A stretch of 64,000 nucleotides of DNA, from NCBI RefSeq assembly GCF_030695065.1, contig NZ_JAUYTR010000005.1:124001-188000 (forward strand). The letters are read 5' to 3'. The position numbers and the translations under genes were made by a program. Shown one piece after another: positions 8,707 to 17,820 of this stretch. The stretch's first letter is position 1. Every line of letters begins with the position of its first letter. The notes beneath the pieces were generated by a model. That model ran no database searches and was not told the DNA's origin. It was given only the letters and a program-made list of their open reading frames with translations. Source of the DNA: Sediminibacterium sp. (GTDB taxonomy: Bacteria; Bacteroidota; Bacteroidia; Chitinophagales; Chitinophagaceae).

Positions 8707-10086
8707 CTTCCCAATACAGAACTTACTAAAAATATAATCTAACTGGTCTTCGTGGGTAATGCTGCCTGTTATCGTTCCTAAATAATGCAAACACTGACGT
8801 ATATCTAATGCCAATAAATCTCCAGGCAATCGATTATTTAATCCTTGTTCTACTTCATCCAATGATTGCATTAAGCCTACTAATGCTTCGTAATGTCTGG
8901 TATTGGTTACGATGGTAGACTCTGTATGAATATTTCCGTGAATAGTATTTTCAACTAATAATTTTTTAAGCGTTTCAATTTGTACATTCTTCTTCGCAGA
9001 TATAAACATACTGTTTTTAAATGCAACAAACTGTGTCATTATTGCAGCAGTAGCAGTATCAGCTTTGTTTCCTACCAATATATAGTTGATATTTTCTTGC
9101 TCAAATTCATCTACAATTTGTTGTAACTCCTCGGCATTAATATTTAAGAGATCGTATAAATAAATAACTACTTGCGCTGCACGCATTTTTTCTTTGCTCT
9201 TACTTACGCCTATTTGCTCTATAGCATCATCGGTGTGTTCGCGTATGCCGGCGGTATCTATCAACCTAAATAAAACCCCATCAATATTTAATACTTCTTC
9301 AATGGTGTCTCTGGTAGTGCCCGCTATATCACTTACAATTGCCCTGTTCTCGTTCAAGAGCGTATTAAGCAAGGTTGATTTTCCTGCATTGGGTTTGCCT
9401 ATGATTGCTACTTGCACTCCGTTTTTAATTACATTACCTAATTTAAACGAACCAATTAATGCTGCAGTAGCTTCTTTTAGTTGGGTTATTAAATTTTTAA
9501 ATTGTGTTCTATCTGCAAACTCTACGTCTTCTTGCGAAAAATCTAATTCCAATTCTATTAATGCAGAAAAACTAATTAAGGCTTCGCGCAATGCACTCAA
9601 ATCGGAAGAGAATCCTCCTCGCATAGTATGCAATGCTGCTTTTTTGCTGGCTTCTGTATTACTTGCAATTAAATCTGCAACAGCTTCGGCTTGCGCTAAA
9701 TCCATTTTCCCTTTTAAAAAAGCTCTTTGGGTGAATTCTCCTGGCTTGGCTAACCTAACACCACGTTTTGCTATCGCTTGTAAAATTTGTTCTTGAATAT
9801 ATGGAGAACCATGACAGCTTATCTCTATCACATCTTCCCCAGTGTAAGATTTAGGCCCTCTGTATAAAGTGAGTACTACTTCGTCTAAAACCGTATCCCC
9901 ATCTTTTAATAAACCTACATGAACAGTATGCGATGCTTGTACATACAAATCCTTTTTAGGAAACAATTGATTCATTACTTCAAATGTAGCAGGGCCGCTT
10001 ATACGAATCACGGCTATTGCCCCAATTCCTGGCGCTGTAGCCATTGCTACTATGGTATCGTCCCAGCCTTGTAATTGCATCCTCAT
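8704..10086 (-). CDS. mnmE: tRNA uridine-34 modification GTPase MnmE
   Basis: A 460-residue protein with all MnmE parts. The tetrahydrofolate-binding N-domain (1-120) begins DDTIVAMATAPGIGAIAVIR. A helical domain surrounds a G-domain with the P-loop GKPNAGKST (230-238), DTAGIRE and the NKAD-type motif GNKAD. The C-terminal tail CIGK carries the cysteine conserved in the family. With MnmG it installs the (carboxymethyl)aminomethyl group on wobble U34 of certain tRNAs. ATG 10086 is used, but ATG 10080 is equally possible. A TACCTTTG element ends 5 nt before the first ATG, implying a leaderless mRNA. It lies 23 bp downstream of the second tonB gene. Confidence 0.97.
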   Translation of the reverse strand: MRMQLQGWDDTIVAMATAPGIGAIAVIRISGPATFEVMNQLFPKKDLYVQASHTVHVGLLKDGDTVLDEVVLTLYRGPKSYTGEDVIEISCHGSPYIQEQILQAIAKRGVRLAKPGEFTQRAFLKGKMDLAQAEAVADLIASNTEASKKAALHTMRGGFSSDLSALREALISFSALIELELDFSQEDVEFADRTQFKNLITQLKEATAALIGSFKLGNVIKNGVQVAIIGKPNAGKSTLLNTLLNENRAIVSDIAGTTRDTIEEVLNIDGVLFRLIDTAGIREHTDDAIEQIGVSKSKEKMRAAQVVIYLYDLLNINAEELQQIVDEFEQENINYILVGNKADTATAAIMTQFVAFKNSMFISAKKNVQIETLKKLLVENTIHGNIHTESTIVTNTRHYEALVGLMQSLDEVEQGLNNRLPGDLLALDIRQCLHYLGTITGSITHEDQLDYIFSKFCIGK

Positions 10087-10090
10087 TACA

Positions 10091-10098
10091 CAAAGGTA
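10091..10098 (-). promoter_or_regulatory. Candidate -7 element TACCTTTG for mnmE
   Basis: TACCTTTG on the minus strand fits TAnnTTTG. The last G is 5 nt from the A of the first mnmE ATG, so initiation would fall on or beside the start codon. The spacing is the same as at rlmN and at the gene at 17094. Confidence 0.45.
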
Positions 10099-10109
10099 AT
10101 GCTATTGAA

Positions 10110-10931
10110 TTATTCTTCTGAAACCAGGAAAGTGATACTCTGTTTGTGTCTATAAATTACCTTATTCCCATTTTGTATTGCTGGCTTCCAATTAGGCCCT
10201 TTAGTAATTACCCTTATTGCTTCTGCCTTAGTTCCATATCCTGGGTCATTTTCAGCAACTACATCACTGATAGCGCCATTTTTATCTACTAAGAAAGAAA
10301 CCACCACTGTATATTTTCCAGCAGGTGCACCATTCTCAATAGGCAAATCACTATTTAAATTTCTTTCCAGGTATTTTCTCCAACCATTAAGGCCGCCCGG
10401 AAATTCAGCAGGTATTTGCACTGCATAAAATATTTTATCGATGTCTTCTTCTTTTGCAATTGTAGAAACTCCTGCAATTGATTTTTCAACTGGAGGATTC
10501 ACTAATTCATTGTTTTTTTCTCCCTCCTGATTAAAATTATTGATCTGCACATTTTCCATTTGATCAATAGGTTTTACTTCTTCCTCTGGCTTTACTTCAT
10601 TATCCTTTACAATTTTGGGTGGAGTTACAGAAACTGTTTTAATCTTAACTGGTTCTTTTTTTATGGGTTTTACTATTTCTACTTTTTTATTTTCATCCTT
10701 GAATTTTTCTAATGAAATATCAACAACAGTTACTGAAACCGGGGCAGTTTTATTTTCGTTTGCCATTAAAATAACAGTAACAAATAAAGCGGCAATACTA
10801 AAAGAAACAATTATTGCTTTCTTTAATCTGCTATTGTAAGTTTTACGTAATTCATAAGCACCATAGCTTTTATTTTTCCCATCAAATAAAATATCGAGCC
10901 ACTCGCTCTGAAGGATCTGATTTTTATCCAT
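10110..10931 (-). CDS. TonB-family energy transducer (downstream paralogue)
   Basis: Starting at ATG 10931 gives 273 residues; the longer frame to 11015 would run back towards the upstream terminator and does not look coding. The cytoplasmic start shares LFDGKNKSYGAYELRKTYN with the upstream paralogue. A single membrane anchor spans about 38-57, then a Lys/Pro/Glu-rich periplasmic linker, then a TonB C-terminal domain from about 190 (AEFPGGLNGWRKYLERNLN). It would carry proton-motive energy from ExbB/ExbD to outer-membrane receptors. It is separated from the exbB-exbD-tonB run by a strong terminator, so it is probably expressed separately. Confidence 0.88.
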   Translation of the reverse strand: MDKNQILQSEWLDILFDGKNKSYGAYELRKTYNSRLKKAIIVSFSIAALFVTVILMANENKTAPVSVTVVDISLEKFKDENKKVEIVKPIKKEPVKIKTVSVTPPKIVKDNEVKPEEEVKPIDQMENVQINNFNQEGEKNNELVNPPVEKSIAGVSTIAKEEDIDKIFYAVQIPAEFPGGLNGWRKYLERNLNSDLPIENGAPAGKYTVVVSFLVDKNGAISDVVAENDPGYGTKAEAIRVITKGPNWKPAIQNGNKVIYRHKQSITFLVSEE

Positions 10932-11016
10932 AGTATTATGTTTACTACTAGGACACAGCAATGCTGCATTTCCATAAAAAATCAAAAACCAAAATAGCAT
11001 TTCAAAAAACAGCAAT

Positions 11017-11047
11017 AAAAAAGCCCCGAGTCAAAAAGACTCGGGGC
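11017..11047 (-). terminator. Rho-independent terminator after the first tonB
   Basis: A perfect 10-bp stem (GCCCCGAGTC with GACTCGGGGC), a 5-nt loop, then six T on the minus strand. It lies 22 bp after the tonB stop at 11070, so it ends the exbB-exbD-exbD-tonB unit. Confidence 0.9.
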
Positions 11048-11069
11048 CATATTCAATAGTCATGTTGAA

Positions 11070-11900
11070 TTATTCTTCAGATACCATGAATGTAATACTC
11101 TGCTTGTGACGATAGATTACGTTTCTACCATTCTGAACCGCAGGCTTCCATTTAGGCCCTCTGGCAATTACACGAACTGCTTCTGCTTTTGTGCCATAGC
11201 CTGGATCGTTCTCAGCAACTACATCACTGATTGCTCCATCTTTAGCTACAATAAAAGAAACCACAACTGTGTATTTTCCTGGAGGTGCACCATTTTCAAC
11301 AGGTAAATCTCTATTCAAGTTACGCTCCAAATATTTAGTCCATGCTGGTATACCTCCAGGGAATTCCGCTGCAATTTGTACCACAGTAAATATCTTGTCG
11401 TAATCTTCTTCTTTTTTAGGGGCTTCAACCACACCAGTACCGGTTTCAACAGGGGGAGCAACTATACCTTCGTCTTTTGCACCTTCCTGATTAATGGTAC
11501 CAATCTTGGTATCTTCCAATTTTTCTACCTCTTTAATTTCATCTTCTTCTTTCACTTCTTCATCCTTAACAATTTTAGGAGGAGTGAACTTAGTGATTTC
11601 CACTTTTGGAGGTTCTTGTTTGGGTGGTGGCGGTGGAGGTGGTGGCTCAGGCTTTTTTTCTTCCTGCTGCACGTTTTCCAACGACACGTCTTGTACGATT
11701 AACTCTTTACTCTCTTTGCCAACAGTATTAGCAAGTAGGTTACCCAAAACTGCTAATAAAAGGATGAGCACGGTTCCTACCAAAGCCTTGGTCATACGCT
11801 TATTATAGGATTTGCGCAACTCATAAGCTCCATACTCCTTGTTTCTGCCATCAAAGATGATGTCGAGAATATCGGCTGATTGAATTTTATTTACGTCCAT
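11070..11900 (-). CDS. tonB: TonB-family energy transducer with polyproline linker
   Basis: A 276-residue inner-membrane protein: a short cytoplasmic segment, one membrane helix at about 38-57, a stiff linker with eight consecutive prolines (86-93) and alternating Lys/Glu stretches, then a TonB C-terminal domain from about 190. It is closely related along its length to the protein encoded just downstream (shared YGAYELRK, SFxVxKxGAISDVVAENDPGYGTKAEA-type core). It is the last gene of the exbB-exbD-exbD-tonB unit, 35 bp after the second exbD, and is followed at once by an intrinsic terminator. Confidence 0.92.
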   Translation of the reverse strand: MDVNKIQSADILDIIFDGRNKEYGAYELRKSYNKRMTKALVGTVLILLLAVLGNLLANTVGKESKELIVQDVSLENVQQEEKKPEPPPPPPPPKQEPPKVEITKFTPPKIVKDEEVKEEDEIKEVEKLEDTKIGTINQEGAKDEGIVAPPVETGTGVVEAPKKEEDYDKIFTVVQIAAEFPGGIPAWTKYLERNLNRDLPVENGAPPGKYTVVVSFIVAKDGAISDVVAENDPGYGTKAEAVRVIARGPKWKPAVQNGRNVIYRHKQSITFMVSEE

Positions 11901-11935
11901 TGTAAAAAATGTTATTTGTTAGTTGCTTGTTGATC

Positions 11936-12493
11936 TTAGTTAGATGCGCCAGCTCCTGCACTTCCGCTTGCATCAGATATTTTTACTAAAGCGGCTTCGC
12001 CTTCGGAAATATCAACCAATGCATACTTTTTAAGTACGTTAATAGCCATTTCATCTAACACATCCACTACATTCTTATAAGTACATTCAGCAGAAGGCTT
12101 AATGATAACCACCAAATCCTTTTCAGGAGTATTACGCTTCTTGTCAATCAAAATAGATCTGATTTCTTTGAAGTTGGATGATTTAAAATTAGACCCATTT
12201 ACTTCCAATTGACCCTCATAATAAAAGACGTTGTTGTCTTTGCCTAATAGCAAAGTGATAACACCTGATTCTTTTGCTTTATTCTGGTCTTCGGGCTTAT
12301 CAGCATCTTTTGGCAAAAAGAGTCTCATAGCCGTTGGTTGACTCATGGTTGTAGTGAAGATAAAAAACGTAATCAACAAGAAACCTAAGTCCACCATGGG
12401 TGTTAAGTCAACCCTGGTTGATAGTTTTTTTCCTTTCTTGACGCCGGGTCCTTTTTTGTGGCCACCGCCGCCCGAGGTATCCATTTCTGCCAT
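11936..12493 (-). CDS. exbD: Biopolymer transport protein ExbD/TolR (second copy)
   Basis: A 185-residue ExbD/TolR-family protein. A glycine- and lysine-rich cytoplasmic start leads to one transmembrane helix, VDLTPMVDLGFLLITFFIF (about 29-47), whose Asp is the residue expected to be protonated in the ion channel of the motor. A periplasmic domain follows. The Ala/Gly/Ser-rich C-terminus is unremarkable. It works with ExbB to turn proton flow into TonB movement. It sits between the other exbD and tonB. Confidence 0.92.
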   Translation of the reverse strand: MAEMDTSGGGGHKKGPGVKKGKKLSTRVDLTPMVDLGFLLITFFIFTTTMSQPTAMRLFLPKDADKPEDQNKAKESGVITLLLGKDNNVFYYEGQLEVNGSNFKSSNFKEIRSILIDKKRNTPEKDLVVIIKPSAECTYKNVVDVLDEMAINVLKKYALVDISEGEAALVKISDASGSAGAGASN

Positions 12494-12531
12494 CTTGGTA
12501 GAATTTAGTTTTCGTTATAAATTAGTTTCCT

Positions 12532-13182
12532 TTAATCTTCTACTTTTTCCCCTTTCTGGTTCAATTTCCAAAGATCAGTTCCTACTGGTGCTGCTTCTGG
12601 GCTGGTTACCATTTGAAACTTCAAGATATCGTTCTTCTTGAAAGCATCAATGATTGCTTTGAAAGCAGGATATTTAGCCATATTGTCCCCTTTTAAAAGG
12701 AATGCAGGCTCTTTCTCACCTAAATAAGCATCTTTAGTAAATCGCATCCAAGTAACCAACTCATTATTAGCCGTATCCAATACTGGAATACCGGGCAATT
12801 TATCGCCTTTACGCTGGTCTTCAGGTAAGGCAAGGAATGAAGCAAGGCTACCGAAAGGTGCTCCAAAAAACAGCGACTTTTTAAAAGCAGCAGTGTTTAG
12901 ACCCAGGTTACGAGATGAATTTAGTGCATTAGCAATCGCTTCTTTTTTAGACTCGTCGTCCATTTCAAGAAACACTTTACCGTTTGCATCTAAGATTACC
13001 ATCACATAATCCTTCTGGGGCGCCACTTTTGCAGCAACTGATTTTGGCGTAGTAACTGCAATTGCTTCAGCAGGCTTAAACTTGGTCGTTAAAATAAAGA
13101 ACGACAACAAGAGAAAGGCCACATCGCACATTGCGGTCATATCGATGTTTGTACTCTTCCGAGGTAATTTGGCTCTACCCAT
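12532..13182 (-). CDS. exbD: Biopolymer transport protein ExbD/TolR (first copy, long form)
   Basis: A 216-residue ExbD-family protein with a single helix, DMTAMCDVAFLLLSFFILTT (about 14-33), containing the channel Asp. It is longer than a typical ExbD (about 140 residues) because of an extended periplasmic region (about 90-170) that includes PFGSLASFLALPEDQRKG. Paired long and short exbD genes are usual in Bacteroidota. The two subunits may form a mixed dimer in the ExbB pentamer (inference). It is 69 bp from exbB. Confidence 0.9.
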   Translation of the reverse strand: MGRAKLPRKSTNIDMTAMCDVAFLLLSFFILTTKFKPAEAIAVTTPKSVAAKVAPQKDYVMVILDANGKVFLEMDDESKKEAIANALNSSRNLGLNTAAFKKSLFFGAPFGSLASFLALPEDQRKGDKLPGIPVLDTANNELVTWMRFTKDAYLGEKEPAFLLKGDNMAKYPAFKAIIDAFKKNDILKFQMVTSPEAAPVGTDLWKLNQKGEKVED

Positions 13183-13251
13183 TGTTTAGTTTTTTACTGT
13201 TTCACTTTTATTAAGATTCAAATCTTTACCAATTCCACAAATAATTTGAAA

Positions 13252-14109
13252 TTATTTGTAGTTAGCAGCAAAGCTTTGAGTTAAAGTGAATCCAGACTCA
13301 TCAATTCCGTAAGTGATACCATCAATACGAGTGGTGAACACGTTGTAGAAAATGATAGCTACAGCTGAAGTACCAATACCTAAAGCAGTGTTAAACAATG
13401 CCTCAGAAATACCTTTTGATAATTCACGTGCAGCATCACCACCACCTTCTTCTCCTAATGCAGAGAAAGACTTAATCATACCTAATACCGTTCCAAACAA
13501 TCCTAATAGGGTTGCTACAGAAGCAATAGTAGATAAGAATACTAAGTTCTTTTCTAACATTGGTAATTCAAGTGCAGTTGCTTCTTCAATTTCTTTTTGA
13601 ATGTTCAATACTTTTTGTTCAGTTTCTAACTCAGTATTGGTAATCATTTCTTTGTACTTCTTAAGACCTGCTTTCATTACATTACCTACAGATCCTTTTT
13701 GCTTATCGCAAGCAGCCAAAGCTTTGTCTACTTCTTTGTTAGCAAGGTGAAACTGTACACTACGAACAAACTCTGCATTGTTTGCAGTACCTGTTGCTTT
13801 AACTACAGTAAGCATACGCTCGATAACGAAAATCAACACAATGATGAAGTTACCAATCAAGATAGGTACAACGATACCACCTTCATACATTTTAGCTAAT
13901 CCAGTTAAAGGTCCTTTGTGGTTAGGCCAGAAACCACCAGCCAAATCTGGATTGGTAAAATTACTGTTGGTTCCTAGTACAAATCTCCAAAGAATGTACC
14001 CTAATACAACTCCAGCAAATGGAGCAATCCAAGAAATAATGTTGCTGCTCTTCTTCGGTTGAGTAGAAGTTGCACTTTTCACTGCAGCGGTTGGTTTTGT
14101 TTCAGCCAT
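13252..14109 (-). CDS. exbB: MotA/TolQ/ExbB proton channel protein
   Basis: A 285-residue polytopic protein. It has an Ala/Thr/Lys-rich start, a first helix near 25-44, a second near 80-96 (IGNFIIVLIFVIERML), a long cytoplasmic segment, and the paired C-terminal helices of the TolQ/ExbB domain (LVFLSTIASVATLLGLFGTV and ALFNTALGIGTSAVAIIFYN). The extra N-terminal helix is common in Bacteroidota ExbB. As first gene of the unit it would form the ring around ExbD. The promoter must lie in the 314-bp gap upstream. Confidence 0.93.
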   Translation of the reverse strand: MAETKPTAAVKSATSTQPKKSSNIISWIAPFAGVVLGYILWRFVLGTNSNFTNPDLAGGFWPNHKGPLTGLAKMYEGGIVVPILIGNFIIVLIFVIERMLTVVKATGTANNAEFVRSVQFHLANKEVDKALAACDKQKGSVGNVMKAGLKKYKEMITNTELETEQKVLNIQKEIEEATALELPMLEKNLVFLSTIASVATLLGLFGTVLGMIKSFSALGEEGGGDAARELSKGISEALFNTALGIGTSAVAIIFYNVFTTRIDGITYGIDESGFTLTQSFAANYK

Positions 14110-14423
14110 GACTCAAATGGTTTTTGATTTTTTAAAAAAAATAACAAATGGTTTAAAAAATTACTTCACAATGCTAATGAAAATTATTCTGAATTATCAA
14201 TTTGTTTGAAATTCTTCAAAACAATTTAAATCCGCATCGCAAAGGGGTTACAAATTAGGGATTTTATTTAAAGCAGCAAATTTGCGAACAATATTCTTTC
14301 TTTGTATTTTACCGATTTATTCTAAATATTCACCATTCATCCAATCCGTCTCCCTAATTGATTGTTGATAAGTCAACAGCCCTATCTTTATAGGCATTTT
14401 TTTAAACTATTCTAATTGCGACA
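14110..14423. other. 314-bp divergent intergenic region between exbB and the zinc protease
   Basis: This is the only gene-free stretch over 300 bp. It is A+T-rich, contains no plausible reading frame, and shows no RNA gene or strong hairpin. The only assigned signal is a promoter-like pair for the plus-strand protease at 14362-14390. I saw no clear TAnnTTTG for exbB on the minus strand, so exbB may use a weaker element or have a long leader. Confidence 0.6.
14362..14390 (+). promoter_or_regulatory. Candidate promoter for the zinc metalloprotease
   Basis: A TTG at 14362-14364 and TATCTTTA at 14383-14390 (one mismatch to TAnnTTTG) are 18 nt apart. Initiation would leave a leader of about 28 nt before the ATG at 14424. 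Confidence 0.4.
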
Positions 14424-16985
14424 ATGAAAAAACTATTATTCTCAAGCACAGCGCTAATGCTTGCACTATCCGTGTTTGCACAACAGCGTCCTCAAACCCC
14501 TCCTCAAACACCAGGTACGGGTACTCAAATGCCTAATATGGGCAATTTGCCTAATATGCCAAACGCTCAAAGACAAGGGCCTAAAGCATATAAGGATGTA
14601 ATTACTGCAAAAGCAATTTCAAAAACGGGCCTTTTTACCGTTCACAAAGTAGAAGACAAATACTATTTTGAAATTGCAGACTCCATTTTAGGTAGAGAAA
14701 TTTTATCGGTTGTACGTTTTGCCAAAGTACCAGCAGGCGCAGGTTATGGTGGTGAAATTGCCAACCAACAAACTATTACTTTTGAAAGAGGGCCCAACAA
14801 CAATGTATTCTTGCGTACGATTACTTTGATTAATCAAGCCCAAGAAAACCAAGACATTTATAAGGCAGTCACAAACTCTAATCTGAATGCTATTGCATCT
14901 GCATTTCCTATTGCCGCATTTGGAAAAGATTCAGCGAGTATTGTGATTGATGTCTCTGATTTCTTCAAAGGTGATAATCAGGCTGTAAGTATTAATCCAA
15001 ATATCAAAAGAAGATATAGTTTAAGTGTTTTAGCACAAGATCGTTCATATGTTGCTAAAATAAGCACCTTCCCAATTAACACAGAAATAGTTACCGTTAA
15101 AACGTATCAGTCCTCTCCTGTTGCTGGCCCTAGTATTCCAGGTTTGCCACCAGCTGCAGGAATTGCTGCTGCAAGAGATGCAGGTGCTGTAACAATGGAA
15201 ATCAATACTTCATTATTGCTTTTACCTAAAGTACCCATGCAACGTAGAATTGCTGACAAAAGAGTTGGATACTTCACCGACGATTTTGTACGCTATAGCG
15301 ATTCACAACAAAAAGTAGAAGATGTACAATTTGCAGTTCGTTGGAGATTAGAGCCTAAAGATGGCGAGTGGGAAAAATGGAGAAGAGGTGAATTGGTTGA
15401 GCCTAAAAAACAAATTATCTATTATATAGATCCAGCAACACCAAAGCAATGGCGCTCTCACCTAATTGCAGGTATTAACGATTGGCAAGCAGCTTTTGAA
15501 AAAGCAGGATTTAAAAATGCAATTGTTGGAAAAGAATGGCCAGTAAACGACACTACTATGAGCATGGAAGACGCACGTTTTTCTGTAGTTCGTTATTTTG
15601 CTTCTGATATTGCCAATGCATACGGACCAAATGTGCACGATCCAAGAAGTGGAGAAATATTAGAGAGTCATATTGGTTGGTACCACAACGTAATGAAGTT
15701 GGTTCATGACTGGTATATGTTGCAAGCCGGACCAAATGATCCAGGTGCTCGTAGTATGAAATATGATGACCAATTAATGGGCGATTTAATTCGTTTTGTT
15801 TCTTCACATGAAGTAGGTCATACATTAGGACTTCGTCATAATATGGGAAGCAGTAGCCAAACTCCAGTTGAAAAATTAAGAGATAAGCAGTGGGTTGAAG
15901 CAAATGGACACACAGCTTCTATAATGGATTACGCACGTTTTAACTACGTTGCACAGCCAGAAGACAATATCAGTAGAAAAGGATTATATCCAAGAATTGG
16001 TGATTACGATAAATGGGCAATGAAATGGGGGTATGGTTATATTCCTGGTAACACTGAAGAAGAAACAAAATTGAACAGCAATAAAATGGTTACTGCTGCT
16101 TTAAAAGAAAATCCTCGTCATTGGTTTGGTACCTACGAAAGTGGTAATAGAGTTGACCCTAGAAGTCAAAGCGAAGACTTAAGTGACAATTCAGTAAAAG
16201 CCAGTGAATATGGTGTAATGAATTTAAAGCGCGTAATGAAAGGTTTGCCAGAATGGACCAAGGAAGAAGGCGACCAATACAATAATTTGGCTACCATGTA
16301 TGGCCAAACATTAGGTCAGTTTAACAGATATATTGGTCATGTAAGTACCAATATTGGTGGTGTTTATGAAACATTTAAAACAGTAGAGCAAAATGAAGCT
16401 GTTTATGAAATAGTTCCTAAAACTCGTCAAAAAGAAGCGGTTGGATTTATCAATAAAAATGTATTTGAAACACCAACATGGTTAGTAGATCGTGCCATGT
16501 GGAATAAGTTTAATAATCCTATTAGCGCAGATCCTATCATGAGTCTTCAGGAAAGAACAGTAAATAGCATTGTAAGTACAGATCGTTTAGGCCGCTTGCA
16601 ATTGAGCGCTGAACGTTTTGGTGATGATAAAGCTTATACTGCAATGGAATTATTGAACGATGTTCAAGGAACTATCTTTAATGAGTTAAGCAGTAAAAAA
16701 GCAATTGACACTTATAAGAGAATGTTGCAAAGAGCATATGTAGATCGTTTAACTTCTATCATTAATCCTGCTCCTACAACTGGTGGTGGAATCACCATTA
16801 GTTTTGGTGGTGCTAGTGCAGGTATTGATGCAAAGAAATCAGACGTAACTGCAATTGTACGTGCTCAATTAATTGGACTTCGTAGTAAATTAAATAGTGC
16901 TTCTGCAACCGCAGCAGACAAAATGAGTAAAATTCACTTAGCAGATTTAGCTGAAAGAATCAAAGTTGCATTAGACCCTAAATAA
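14424..16985 (+). CDS. Secreted zinc-dependent metalloprotease, DUF5117/DUF5118 type
   Basis: An 853-residue exported protein with a signal peptide cleaved near residue 19-20 and a Pro/Gln/Met-rich spacer (22-50). The N-terminal half matches the DUF5118/DUF5117 architecture seen in Bacteroidota and Proteobacteria. The catalytic motif HEVGHTLGLRH (His462, Glu463, His466, His472) is a metzincin-type HExxHxxGxxH zinc site, and SIMDYARFNY further on fits the Met-turn. Inference: a periplasmic or extracellular peptidase. It is monocistronic, with its own promoter-like pair and a clear terminator 22 bp after the stop. Confidence 0.9.
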   Translation: MKKLLFSSTALMLALSVFAQQRPQTPPQTPGTGTQMPNMGNLPNMPNAQRQGPKAYKDVITAKAISKTGLFTVHKVEDKYYFEIADSILGREILSVVRFAKVPAGAGYGGEIANQQTITFERGPNNNVFLRTITLINQAQENQDIYKAVTNSNLNAIASAFPIAAFGKDSASIVIDVSDFFKGDNQAVSINPNIKRRYSLSVLAQDRSYVAKISTFPINTEIVTVKTYQSSPVAGPSIPGLPPAAGIAAARDAGAVTMEINTSLLLLPKVPMQRRIADKRVGYFTDDFVRYSDSQQKVEDVQFAVRWRLEPKDGEWEKWRRGELVEPKKQIIYYIDPATPKQWRSHLIAGINDWQAAFEKAGFKNAIVGKEWPVNDTTMSMEDARFSVVRYFASDIANAYGPNVHDPRSGEILESHIGWYHNVMKLVHDWYMLQAGPNDPGARSMKYDDQLMGDLIRFVSSHEVGHTLGLRHNMGSSSQTPVEKLRDKQWVEANGHTASIMDYARFNYVAQPEDNISRKGLYPRIGDYDKWAMKWGYGYIPGNTEEETKLNSNKMVTAALKENPRHWFGTYESGNRVDPRSQSEDLSDNSVKASEYGVMNLKRVMKGLPEWTKEEGDQYNNLATMYGQTLGQFNRYIGHVSTNIGGVYETFKTVEQNEAVYEIVPKTRQKEAVGFINKNVFETPTWLVDRAMWNKFNNPISADPIMSLQERTVNSIVSTDRLGRLQLSAERFGDDKAYTAMELLNDVQGTIFNELSSKKAIDTYKRMLQRAYVDRLTSIINPAPTTGGGITISFGGASAGIDAKKSDVTAIVRAQLIGLRSKLNSASATAADKMSKIHLADLAERIKVALDPK

Positions 16986-17007
16986 AGTCTTTTGACACTA
17001 AATATAG

Positions 17008-17037
17008 CCCACAGGTATAACTGCCTGTGGGTTTTTT
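17008..17037 (+). terminator. Rho-independent terminator after the metalloprotease
   Basis: An 8-bp stem (CCCACAGG with CCTGTGGG) around an 8-nt loop, followed by six T. It lies 22 bp past the protease stop codon. Confidence 0.9.
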
Positions 17038-17081
17038 GTTGTGTTTAATGAGCAAAAAAAGCGGATGCCTCAAGTAAATTG

Positions 17082-17089
17082 TATCTTTG
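17082..17089 (+). promoter_or_regulatory. Candidate -7 element TATCTTTG
   Basis: A perfect TAnnTTTG. Its G lies 5 nt before the A of ATG 17094, so the transcript would begin at or beside the start codon. No TTG is visible at the -33 position. Confidence 0.45.
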
Positions 17090-17093
17090 TATT

Positions 17094-17810
17094 ATGAAAA
17101 AGATATTGTTTTTATTGCTTTTAGTTTTGGTTGGTTTTGTAGCGAAAGCACAACAACAAATGGTTTGGGGTTATTTAAGAGATAGCGTTAGCAATGAGCC
17201 AATTGAATTAGCGAGTGTTACCAATACCAATAAAAAGAAAACGGTTGTAACTAATAATAAAGGGCTATTTAAAATTGAAATAAGTAAGAATGATATCCTA
17301 TCCATTTCTGCTGTAGGTTATCACTATGATACTGTTTTATATAGTGGGTTGATTGCAGCTTCCGATACATTAGCATTGTTTTTGGTTCCCATCAGTCGTA
17401 ACCTGAACAATGTAACAGTTCAAAACTCTGGTGTTAGTCAGTATAGTTTAGACAGTTTAGAAAGAATAGCAGACTTTAAAGAATCAATGATTAGTCCTCC
17501 TGTTAAAGCGGTTGAATTGTCCAATTCTGGCGCAGGATTTGGTATTAGTTTAAATAGACTTTCTAGCAGAGAAAAAAGCAAAAGAAAAGCCACTGAGTTA
17601 TTTAACAATAGCGAAAAAGAAGCATACATCAATTATCGTTTTTCAGCATCAATCGTAACCAAATACAGTGGTTTAAAAAATGAGGCTTTACAAAAATTTG
17701 TACAACGTCATAGACCAACTTATGAATGGTTAAGAAAACATCCTAAAGAAGAAGATCTCAAATATTATATCAACGATAAATTGAAAGAAGACAAAAAAAG
17801 CAACAATTAA
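17094..17810 (+). CDS. Exported protein with carboxypeptidase-regulatory-like domain
   Basis: A 238-residue protein starting at ATG 17094, which opens directly into a signal peptide (MKKILFLLLLVLVGFVAKAQ). The frame could extend to 17079, but the -7 element at 17082 argues against it. Residues about 23-105 form a carboxypeptidase-D regulatory-like beta-sandwich (GYLRDSVSNEPIELASV, then TNNKGLFKI). This is the domain often found at the start of TonB-dependent receptors, here without a receptor. The C-terminal part is Lys/Arg/Glu-rich and unrecognised. Probably periplasmic or outer-membrane associated; function unknown. Confidence 0.78.
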   Translation: MKKILFLLLLVLVGFVAKAQQQMVWGYLRDSVSNEPIELASVTNTNKKKTVVTNNKGLFKIEISKNDILSISAVGYHYDTVLYSGLIAASDTLALFLVPISRNLNNVTVQNSGVSQYSLDSLERIADFKESMISPPVKAVELSNSGAGFGISLNRLSSREKSKRKATELFNNSEKEAYINYRFSASIVTKYSGLKNEALQKFVQRHRPTYEWLRKHPKEEDLKYYINDKLKEDKKSNN

Positions 17811-17820
17811 TTGGCTTCAT

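Noticed and set aside
9194..9796. A 200-residue open frame opposite mnmE
   Set aside because: It lies fully inside a complete, well-conserved mnmE and its composition is that of antisense shadow.
11376..11808. Plus-strand open frames opposite tonB encoding Gly/Trp- or Ser/Gly-rich proteins
   Set aside because: They are the antisense of the proline-rich linker of TonB and have no start signals or recognisable domain.
15556..15903. A 115-residue open frame opposite the zinc protease
   Set aside because: It covers the HExxH region of an intact protease and shows no family features.
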